Source: Fuerstiella sp. (GTDB lineage: Bacteria > Planctomycetota > Planctomycetia > Planctomycetales > Planctomycetaceae). From it: a DNA stretch of 40,219 bases. Location: positions 1 through 40,219 of the forward strand of contig JABABI010000064.1 of NCBI GenBank assembly GCA_014238335.1. The letters are read 5' to 3'. Positions within the stretch are counted from its first letter, which is position 1. Each line of letters starts with the position of its first letter. The translations under genes and the position numbers were made by a program. This document shows, one piece after another, positions 1 through 6,990 of the stretch. Below the pieces are notes generated by a model that did no database searches, was not told the origin of the DNA, and saw nothing but the letters and a program-made list of their open reading frames with translations.

Positions 1-311
1 TCCAGGAATGGCAGCAATTCAACAGCCCAGCTGCGGCCATTAATTCGTCCTGACGAAGCTGGATTCGCGGGGAAGTATCCGAGGGCTGGCAATCGACTCT
101 TGTTCGACGTGGCAAAGTTCAATGCTGCCAGCGTGACGTTGCGGATGTTGTTCAGACACTGAGTTCGGCGGCCGGCTTCGCGGGCGTTTTGAATCGCCGG
201 AAGAATCAGTGACATCAATACTGCAATGATGGAGATCACCACCAGCAGTTCGATTAATGTAAACCCTCTGCGTCCGCCAGCCGCTGCAACCTGATTGGTC
301 TTTTTCAACAT
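1..311 (-). CDS. DUF1559 family pseudopilin, N-terminal part (runs off the left edge)
   Basis: Reading leftward from the ATG at 309-311 gives 103 codons open to the window edge. The start is supported by GGGAGA about 5 bases upstream. The first 15 residues are basic and Gly-rich, followed by the type IV pilin/pseudopilin motif G-FTLIELLVVISIIAVL, so prepilin peptidase should cut after the Gly of RRG. The hydrophobic helix is followed by NAREAGRRTQCLNNIRN, the usual start of the DUF1559 (SBP_bac_10) domain, which is massively expanded in planctomycetes. Function is unknown; the fold implies a membrane-anchored, surface-exposed pseudopilin. The C-terminal part with the usual H-x9-DG motif lies outside the window. 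Family is certain, role is not. Confidence 0.93.
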   Translation of the reverse strand, partial: MLKKTNQVAAAGGRRGFTLIELLVVISIIAVLMSLILPAIQNAREAGRRTQCLNNIRNVTLAALNFATSNKSRLPALGYFPANPASSGRINGRSWAVELLPFL

Positions 312-537
312 GTCTGTCTCCCAAACGTAAGGTGGATTCCGTGTTTGCTGGTGGCGGCCCTGAATTTCCTGTGATCGGGTCACGTAGTCGCCCCCGTGTC
401 GGGAGTCACGCGAACCGCAGGTGGAACTGGTCAGTTAATGCGGATTGTTACCGATTGTGACGTGTTGCCGTGCAAAATCTGTAGTCAGAAGCACGAATTC
501 AGTCGATTTTTGAAAAATACAGCCAGGAGGTGAATGA

Positions 538-600
538 ATGTTCACCGCATTATCCGCGGGGATGTCCGGCCGACCTGCACACCAGACGCGTGGCTTGTAG
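538..600 (+). CDS. possible 20-residue microprotein behind a perfect Shine-Dalgarno
   Basis: AGGAGG at 525-530 is a perfect Shine-Dalgarno, 7 bases before an ATG at 538. That ATG opens a 20-codon frame (MFTALSAGMSGRPAHQTRGL) ending just before the antisense SDR gene at 605. A second ATG at 534 opens a 53-codon frame reaching 695, but its spacing to the AGGAGG is only 3 bases. No family is recognised and there is no comparative support, so this may be coincidence. It is listed because the site is one of the strongest ribosome-binding sequences in the window and serves no recognised gene. Confidence 0.2.
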   Translation: MFTALSAGMSGRPAHQTRGL

Positions 601-604
601 ATGG

Positions 605-1399
605 TTACCGAGCTGTCCAGCCACCGTCGACAGTCACCATGCTGCCGTTCATAAAGCTGGCAGCGGGGCTGCTGAGCAGTATTGCGGCACCTTGAATTTC
701 TTCCAATTCGCCCCAGCGTTCCTGAGCCACCGCACCAATGATGAACTTTTTGGCTTCTTCTGTACCGGCGATGGGCACGTTCATGGGCGTCAGAAATGGT
801 CCCGGACAGATGGCGTTGCAGGCGATACCAAATGTTGCGAGTTCCAGTCCCAGAGCTCGCGTGAGCTGCACGACCGCACCTTTGCTGGCTGTGTATGGCG
901 TGCGATTGGCCAGGCCGACCAGCCCCAAAGTACTGGCCATGTTGACGATGCGGCCGTATTGTGCCGTTTTCATGTGGGGAGTCACGGCTTTACAACACAG
1001 CCAGGTTCCATCTACATTCGTTCTCTGCACCTGCTGAAACTGCTCGTACGTGAGGTCTTCGATGCTGCCCCGAATGTTAATGCCGGCGCTGTTAATAAGC
1101 ACGTCGATCCGGCCATGGTCAGCGACCACCTGAGACACCATCGCCTCGACTTCGGACTGTACGGTCACATCGCAGCCCATACCAACGGCCGTCACACCGA
1201 AGCCTTCAGCGATTTCAGCCGCGGCCGTTTGGGCCTCGTCGGCATTGCGACTTACCAGAACCACAGATGCGCCGGCGGACGCCAGTCCAGCCGCCATGGC
1301 TGCTCCCAGACCCTTGGAGCCGCCAGTCACGACAGCAACCTGGTCCTTCATGTTAAACAGATTAATGCCGGCCAGGGACTTAAGATCGGGAGTGGACAT
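605..1399 (-). CDS. short-chain dehydrogenase/reductase (SDR)
   Basis: A 264-residue classical SDR, NAD(P)(H)-dependent and cytosolic. The nucleotide motif TGGSKGLG lies at residues 25-32, NSAG in the middle, and the catalytic set is Ser in NMAS plus Tyr and Lys in YTASK. NAICPGPFLTPMN and a C-terminal VDGGW complete the usual pattern. Length is normal for the family (about 250). It resembles gluconate 5-dehydrogenase or 3-oxoacyl-ACP reductase; the substrate cannot be read from the sequence. The start at 1399 leaves a 16-residue leader; Met17 (MKDQVAVVTGG) at 1351 is an equally plausible start and no clear ribosome site separates them. It is transcribed alone: the next gene in the same direction starts about 1.9 kb upstream and ends 207 bases away. 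Confidence 0.9.
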   Translation of the reverse strand: MSTPDLKSLAGINLFNMKDQVAVVTGGSKGLGAAMAAGLASAGASVVLVSRNADEAQTAAAEIAEGFGVTAVGMGCDVTVQSEVEAMVSQVVADHGRIDVLINSAGINIRGSIEDLTYEQFQQVQRTNVDGTWLCCKAVTPHMKTAQYGRIVNMASTLGLVGLANRTPYTASKGAVVQLTRALGLELATFGIACNAICPGPFLTPMNVPIAGTEEAKKFIIGAVAQERWGELEEIQGAAILLSSPAASFMNGSMVTVDGGWTAR

Positions 1400-1605
1400 T
1401 TTGGTGTTTCAGTAGAGTTGCAGGAAGTCGAGATACGTTACTCAGGATTTTGTATTTCATTGTCCCGGAACGCAAGTGGTTAGCGTCCTGCATCCGGCAC
1501 CTGCGGGTGCAGTCACGGATTGTGGCATTGGACGGGTGAAACCCCGAGGTTCCATCGCGATTTCACAGCCTTTCATGACTACACTCAGGGGGGACAACAG
1601 CGGTC

Positions 1606-3285
1606 TTATCTTGTCGACGATTCCACCAGCCGGGAAAGCCGATCGATCGGCACTGTGAGCACGGATTCTCGACCGCACCGAGCGATGTTGACGCCGACGC
1701 AGTTCCCCTGACTGTCAACCAACGGCCCGCCCATCTGCGATGCCGCCAAATCCACGTCGTGCTGAATGACGCCTGTGAATCCGGTACGGCGATGGCTCAA
1801 CTCTCCCGCTCGACCGTCCAGGAAGTTTATCCGCTGCAGCAGGCTTTCCGCCGGAAACGTCAACTGGCCGCTGCGGTGCAGTGTCGTCTGATTTCGTTGA
1901 ACCTCAAACGCTATGCGGTCGCCGGGCTGGAACTGTGCGAGTACACCAGCGACGTCATCGAGGCTCCGAACGTCTGTATCGGCCAGTTTTGTGAGTCGGT
2001 CACCTGGCACAAGTTCTGCCTCGCTCGCCGCGGTGACCGGGAGAGCCCGTTCGACGATGAGGCTCTCCTGTCGCAGTCGCAGGTCCAGGCCCAGTCGCGG
2101 CGAGATGGCGGTTTCTCGGTGATTTGATCTGGCGACAACACCGATGTCAGCGTTCACGCCGGCAAACACGACTTGTCCTGTGGCAAGGTTGTGCGATTTG
2201 GACACATCGGTCGGTAGCACCGGCGATGACACAGCAACGCCGGATGTCTCATGCAGCCTGACGAGCAGAACGTCCACCTGCCGGTCGAAAGCGACCCGTG
2301 CGAATCCGACCGCAGATTTGCGTGAACGACCGCACGTCAGTGCGACCTTGTCCGGCGGCAGTTCGCTGAGCTTCGTGGCCACCATGGACGGAGTGAGCAG
2401 AGTGCCCTGCACCACTGGCTGGTCTTCAGTTGATGAATAAAAATAGACGGTTCTTGCTCGCAGTTCGCGACGGACGCGGCCGGATGGGTGCGGGGCGAAG
2501 AGCACCGCCGGTACCGCATGTCCATCCAGGTCTGCCAGGTCCACATGTCCGCTGACGGCCGCGCGAATCACTGCGGTCGGAACATGCATGTTGACTTTAC
2601 GTCCGAGGCCAATTCGGCGATGCAGTGCAATCAGCTGCCCGTCCACATTCACCAGAGGTCCCCCGGAATCACCTGCGGTCAGGACGCAGGACGTGCGAAT
2701 GGAATTTTGATCCTGAGCTTCAATTCTGCCCATGCGGAATACGGGGGACAGTCCGGTGGTCTCGCGGGCGGGAAGTCCACAGGCAAATACGAACGGCTTC
2801 CTGTCGCTGTCGGAGGTTGGGGACTGATCGTTCTGCAGCGGGATCGGAGCTGGCAGATGGCTTTCCGCAGCATCGATGACCCGCAGCATAGCAACGTCCC
2901 GATCGGTATCACGGAAACTCACGGTTGCCTTGCAGGATCGTCCATCGTGTAAGTGGACCGTCACTGTTCGGTCTGTGGCGGTCAGTCCGTGGGCCACGGA
3001 CAGAATCAGACCGTTCGACGACACGATTACACCGGACGAAACGTCCGTCGGAGTCTCAATTCTGACGGTCGCGGCGGACAACGTCTTTGCAAGTTGCCGG
3101 GCATCAGTGGCGGCGTCCTGAGATATGCAGGGTTGAAGTGGAACCAAAAACGAGAATGTGCAGGTCAGAGCCAGCCACGACTTCGCAAATGCTTCGATGC
3201 AGCATGTGATCAGCGGCTGCGAACTTCGTCGGAATGACGAGCGGCAGTGACGTGAGTGACGTAAAGAGGAAGCGAGTGTGGTCAT
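1606..3285 (-). CDS. secreted trypsin-like serine protease with PDZ and a degenerate second protease domain
   Basis: 559 residues from the first ATG (3283-3285); an in-frame TTG at 3333 would add 16 unremarkable residues. A signal peptide is suggested by the hydrophobic run LALTCTFSFLVPL, ending near CISQ. The first domain (about residues 60-225) is trypsin-like (DegP/HtrA class): His in SVAHG, Asp in DRDVAML, Ser in TAGDSGGPLVN. A second block repeats the layout (GTLLTPSMVATK, then RQVDVLLVRL) with no His at the expected place. A PDZ-like segment follows (VPGDRLTKLADTDVRSLDD), then ASQMGGPLVDSQG, where Met occupies the nucleophile position. The likely role is periplasmic or extracytoplasmic proteolysis or quality control, with the second domain non-catalytic. 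Substrate is unknown. Confidence 0.87.
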   Translation of the reverse strand: MTTLASSLRHSRHCRSSFRRSSQPLITCCIEAFAKSWLALTCTFSFLVPLQPCISQDAATDARQLAKTLSAATVRIETPTDVSSGVIVSSNGLILSVAHGLTATDRTVTVHLHDGRSCKATVSFRDTDRDVAMLRVIDAAESHLPAPIPLQNDQSPTSDSDRKPFVFACGLPARETTGLSPVFRMGRIEAQDQNSIRTSCVLTAGDSGGPLVNVDGQLIALHRRIGLGRKVNMHVPTAVIRAAVSGHVDLADLDGHAVPAVLFAPHPSGRVRRELRARTVYFYSSTEDQPVVQGTLLTPSMVATKLSELPPDKVALTCGRSRKSAVGFARVAFDRQVDVLLVRLHETSGVAVSSPVLPTDVSKSHNLATGQVVFAGVNADIGVVARSNHRETAISPRLGLDLRLRQESLIVERALPVTAASEAELVPGDRLTKLADTDVRSLDDVAGVLAQFQPGDRIAFEVQRNQTTLHRSGQLTFPAESLLQRINFLDGRAGELSHRRTGFTGVIQHDVDLAASQMGGPLVDSQGNCVGVNIARCGRESVLTVPIDRLSRLVESSTR

Positions 3286-3333
3286 CTTGTCATGATGTGT
3301 CTTTTTCTGGTGAAAGGGAACGGTCGTCAGCAA

Positions 3334-3659
3334 AAAATGTGCTCCCGGGCGGGGTGAGTGGGTGTCCGGAACGACTTTGTGGGCCGGTAGGGCCAGGAAT
3401 TGGCTGATTCGGATAAATCTCCGTCAGTCCGGGGTCGATCGTACCCCAGTCGCCTCGTACACTTTGTGCTACGCGGCGACGTGAGGCGGATCACTTGATG
3501 ATGCCCGGTCCGGATGCCTTATCAAAGGTTATCTGAGGTGAAAAACTGACATTCACGAGGCACGTCGCAAACGCACAGGTCGATGCCACCTGGCTGTGCA
3601 GATGGCGTGCACAGCAACAGCGTCCGTTAAACTCGAACAGCGCTTCTAAGGTAATTCCA
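3334..3659. other. divergent intergenic region between the protease gene and ilvB
   Basis: About 370 bases separate the leftward protease ATG (3285) from the rightward ilvB start (3660), so both promoters should lie here. I cannot assign -35/-10 boxes with confidence. The clearest structure is the perfect hairpin at 3593-3615 in the presumed ilvB leader, listed separately. No convincing ORF was seen. Confidence 0.5.
3593..3615 (+). promoter_or_regulatory. perfect 8-bp hairpin in the ilvB leader
   Basis: GCTGTGCA (3593-3600) pairs perfectly with TGCACAGC (3608-3615) across the 7-base loop GATGGCG. It sits 44 bases before the TTG start of the acetolactate synthase gene. There is no T-run after it, so a simple terminator is unlikely. 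It could be an operator for a dimeric regulator or an RNA control element. No leader peptide rich in Val, Leu or Ile was found. Confidence 0.4.
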
Positions 3660-3662
3660 TTG
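3648..3662 (+). promoter_or_regulatory. ribosome-binding site that supports a TTG start for ilvB
   Basis: AAGG at 3648-3651 lies 8 bases before TTG (3660-3662). The first in-frame ATG is about 23 codons further in and would remove part of the conserved N-terminal TPP-enzyme fold (TGSEILVEML), so TTG is the likely start. Confidence 0.65.
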
Positions 3663-5447
3663 TCCACGACTGAACCTGAAACTGAAAACTCTGTCGAAAC
3701 CATTACCGGGTCGGAAATCCTGGTGGAGATGCTCATTCGGCAGCAGGCAGAAGTTATTTTTGCCTATCCGGGCGGCTGTAGCATGCCGCTCCATCAGGCT
3801 CTGCGAGCACAGCGCGACAGAATTCGTACGATTCTGCCAAGGCATGAGCAGGGGGGGACCTTTGCGGCTCAGGGTGTGGCTCGTACCACGGGGCGTGCCG
3901 GCGTATGTATGGCGACCAGTGGTCCGGGGGCCACGAATCTGGTGACGGGCATTGCGGATGCCAAGCTGGACAGTATTCCGATGGTGGCCATCACCGGACA
4001 GGTTCCTCAAAAGTTCATCGGGACCGATGCGTTTCAGGAAACGCCGATGGTGGAGGTCTGTCGGGCGATCACCAAACATCACTACCTGATCACCGATATC
4101 AAAGACGTGGCACGGATCGTGAAAGAGGCTTTCTATATCGCGGAAACCGGGCGGCCGGGACCGGTATTGATCGACTTCCCCAAAGATGTTCAGCAGGCCA
4201 CCCTGGCGCTGGACGAAGTTGATTTTGATCCTTCCTTTCGTCTGCCGGGATATCATCCCGAGATTCGCAAAGCGGCGCCCGAGCAAATCAGTCAGGTCGT
4301 GGCTGCCATCCGCCGCAGCAAACGGCCTGTGCTGTACGTTGGCGGTGGCTGCATTCTGAGTGATGCGTCCGAAGAACTGCGTGAGTTCGCTTTACGCACC
4401 GGCATTCCAGTGACCATGACGGTGATGGGACTGGGAGCCTTTCCTGGTGACCACGAACAGTCACTGCACATGCTGGGTATGCATGGTACGGCGTACGCTA
4501 ATTATGCGGTTGACGAATCTGACTTGCTGCTGGCATTCGGCGTGCGTTTCGACGATCGCGTGACCGGCAAACTGGATGCGTTTGCCAGACACGGCAAGAT
4601 TGTGCATGTCGATATTGACCCGTCTGAGATTCATAAGAACAAGGAGGCCCACATTCCGATCAATGCTGATTTGAAGGAGGCACTGACAGCGCTGAACGCG
4701 ACTTTGACGGACGATGATATTCCGGAAATCTCGGCGTGGACGGCAAAAATCTCGGGCTGGAAGAAGAAGTACCCGCTGAGTTATCGCGATTCCGGAGACG
4801 AGATTCTACAGCAATGGGCGATCGAGGAACTCTATCGGCAGACCAAAGAACAGGATCCCTATATCTCTGTCGGGGTGGGACAGCATCAGATGTGGACGTC
4901 GCAGTTCTACAAGTTTAACAAACCTCGCCATTGGCTCAGCAGTTCGGGGCTGGGCACCATGGGCTTCGGCCTGCCGGCGGCTATGGGGATGCAGGCGGCA
5001 AATCCGGATGCATTGTGCATTGACATTGACGGGGATGGCTCGTTCCAGATGAACATTCAGGAACTGGCCACACTGTATTGTGAAAAACTGCCGGTCAAAG
5101 TCCTGTTGCTGAACAATCAGCACCTGGGCATGGTGACTCAGTGGGAAGATCGTTTCATGGAAGGCCGACGAGCCCACACCTATCTGGGGCCGGTCGATCA
5201 CCCGGAAGCTCTGGGAGACGGAGACGGTGTGCAGCTGAAAGAGACATTCCCGAATTTTGTACAGATTTCAGAAGGCTATGGCGTCAAAGCCAGGCAGGTG
5301 CGCAGTAAGAAGGACTTGCCGGCAGCACTGGAAGAGATGCTTACTCATGACGGCCCTTACCTGCTGGACGTTATCTGCGCCTATCAGGAGCACGTGCTGC
5401 CCATGATTCCATCCGGCGGTACGGCACAGAACATGATTTTGGAATAA
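3660..5447 (+). CDS. ilvB: acetolactate synthase, large (catalytic) subunit
   Basis: A 595-residue thiamine-diphosphate enzyme condensing two pyruvates to 2-acetolactate, or pyruvate with 2-oxobutyrate: the first common step of valine, leucine and isoleucine synthesis (EC 2.2.1.6). The N-terminal domain has AYPGGCSMPLHQAL and the TPP-activating Glu63 in RHEQGG, then ATSGPGATNLVTG. The C-terminal TPP/Mg motif is IDIDGDGSFQMN, ending NNQHLGMVTQWED. Length is typical. Start is TTG, backed by AAGG 8 bases upstream. No regulatory subunit (ilvN) is adjacent; the next gene starts one base after the stop. Paralogous TPP enzymes such as glyoxylate carboligase are less likely given the QHLGMVTQWEDRF signature. 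Confidence 0.95.
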   Translation: MSTTEPETENSVETITGSEILVEMLIRQQAEVIFAYPGGCSMPLHQALRAQRDRIRTILPRHEQGGTFAAQGVARTTGRAGVCMATSGPGATNLVTGIADAKLDSIPMVAITGQVPQKFIGTDAFQETPMVEVCRAITKHHYLITDIKDVARIVKEAFYIAETGRPGPVLIDFPKDVQQATLALDEVDFDPSFRLPGYHPEIRKAAPEQISQVVAAIRRSKRPVLYVGGGCILSDASEELREFALRTGIPVTMTVMGLGAFPGDHEQSLHMLGMHGTAYANYAVDESDLLLAFGVRFDDRVTGKLDAFARHGKIVHVDIDPSEIHKNKEAHIPINADLKEALTALNATLTDDDIPEISAWTAKISGWKKKYPLSYRDSGDEILQQWAIEELYRQTKEQDPYISVGVGQHQMWTSQFYKFNKPRHWLSSSGLGTMGFGLPAAMGMQAANPDALCIDIDGDGSFQMNIQELATLYCEKLPVKVLLLNNQHLGMVTQWEDRFMEGRRAHTYLGPVDHPEALGDGDGVQLKETFPNFVQISEGYGVKARQVRSKKDLPAALEEMLTHDGPYLLDVICAYQEHVLPMIPSGGTAQNMILE

Positions 5448-5448
5448 C

Positions 5449-6969
5449 ATGACGGATCCGCAAACGCTCTATCAGGAGCTTCTCGCCCGTGTCAGCAAAG
5501 CGGCTCTGTTGCAGTCCTGTGGTTCCGTTCTTAGTTGGGACCGCGAGACCTACATGCCGGTCCATGGCAACGAGCACCGCGCCAATCAGCTAAGTCTGCT
5601 GGCGGGAGTCGCTCATCAGTGGTCGACGGACCCGGGCATCGGCGAATTACTGGATCAACTGGCAGACAGTGAACTCGCAGACGCTCCCGATGCCGATTCG
5701 ACAGTCAACATTCGGGAGATCGGTCGTACCTATAACCGGTCGCGTCAGTTGCCGCAGCGTCTGGTGGAAGAATTGTCGCGGGTCACCGCATTGGCGCAGC
5801 ACCACTGGGCCGAGTCCCGCAGCACGGGCGACTTTGACGGCTTTGCGCCATGGCTGTCACAGATTATCAGTCTGAAACAGGAAGAAGCGGCCGCCATCGG
5901 GTTCAGCGATGATGGAGAGCCTTACGACGCACTGCTGGACGAATACGAACCCGGTGCCAGCAGTGCCGAGGTTGCCGTTGTCTTTGATGCCCTGCGGCAG
6001 GAACTTGTTCCACTGCTGGACGCCATTCGCGGTGCTGAACGACAGCCGGACACGTCGTTGCTGTCCCGGTGCTACCCCATTGCACAGCAGGAGAAACTGG
6101 GACGGAGCGCGGCAGAGGCGATCGGATTTGACTTTCAGAAGGGGCGACTGGACGTCACCACACATCCGTTTTGCAGTGGTTTCGGGCCAGGTGACTGTCG
6201 CCTGACAACTCGATATGACGAGTCCTTTTTTCCATCCTCCTTTTTCGGCACGCTGCACGAATCAGGGCACGGCATGTACGAACAGGGTCTGCCGGAAAAG
6301 GCATTTGGGACTCCCATGGGAAGTTCCGTTTCTCTGGGAATCCATGAATCGCAGTCGAGGCTGTGGGAGAACCTTGTCGGACGCAGCAGGTCGTTCTGGG
6401 AGCACTTCTATCCTCCGACACAACAGGCGTTTCCCGGGGCTTTGGGTGAGACCTCAATCGACGAATTTCATTTCGCGATCAACGCTGTGAATCCGTCATT
6501 TATTCGTGTTGAAGCGGATGAGGTGACGTACAACCTGCACATCATGCTGCGATTCGATCTTGAGCGGGATCTGATGTCCGGGGATTTGAAGCCAGTTGAC
6601 GTTCCGGAGGCCTGGAACGCACGGTTCACGTCGGACTTTGGCATCACTCCGTCGACTCATTCCGAGGGATGTCTGCAGGACGTCCACTGGAGTGCAGGAT
6701 TGTTGGGTTATTTTCCGACGTACGCACTGGGCAACATGTACGCGGCTCAGTTTTTTGCCGCCGCCCAGGAACAGGTCGGTGATCTGCAGAGTCTGTTTGC
6801 AGCGGGCGACTTTACACCCCTGCTGGCATGGCTGCGTCAGAACATTCACCAGCACGGACAGCGCTTTTCAGCAAATCGGCTGGTGGAAGTTGTGACCGGA
6901 TCTGCGCTGGAGAATCGTCCGCTGATTGATCAGCTCAACAGTCGGTTCAGACCTCTGTACGGTGTCTAG
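5449..6969 (+). CDS. M32 family metallocarboxypeptidase (carboxypeptidase Taq type)
   Basis: 506 residues, normal for family M32, a cytosolic zinc carboxypeptidase that trims C-terminal residues from peptides. The active-site HExxH is HESGH at residues 270-274. The other family blocks are present in order: GIHESQSR, RVEADEVTYNLH, and QDVHWSAGLLGYFPTYALGN. The ATG begins one base after the ilvB stop codon, so the two are probably co-transcribed and translationally coupled, although no metabolic link between them is known. The gene ends TAG-AGC (see the repeat finding) and faces the convergent acidic-repeat gene across 21 bases. Confidence 0.95.
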   Translation: MTDPQTLYQELLARVSKAALLQSCGSVLSWDRETYMPVHGNEHRANQLSLLAGVAHQWSTDPGIGELLDQLADSELADAPDADSTVNIREIGRTYNRSRQLPQRLVEELSRVTALAQHHWAESRSTGDFDGFAPWLSQIISLKQEEAAAIGFSDDGEPYDALLDEYEPGASSAEVAVVFDALRQELVPLLDAIRGAERQPDTSLLSRCYPIAQQEKLGRSAAEAIGFDFQKGRLDVTTHPFCSGFGPGDCRLTTRYDESFFPSSFFGTLHESGHGMYEQGLPEKAFGTPMGSSVSLGIHESQSRLWENLVGRSRSFWEHFYPPTQQAFPGALGETSIDEFHFAINAVNPSFIRVEADEVTYNLHIMLRFDLERDLMSGDLKPVDVPEAWNARFTSDFGITPSTHSEGCLQDVHWSAGLLGYFPTYALGNMYAAQFFAAAQEQVGDLQSLFAAGDFTPLLAWLRQNIHQHGQRFSANRLVEVVTGSALENRPLIDQLNSRFRPLYGV

Positions 6970-6990
6970 AGCACCCGGTCGCCGCCCGAG

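Noticed and set aside
530..1483. Rightward 317-codon frame
   Set aside because: It is the antisense of the SDR gene, with no domain and a composition (His, Arg, Cys-rich) typical of a shadow frame.
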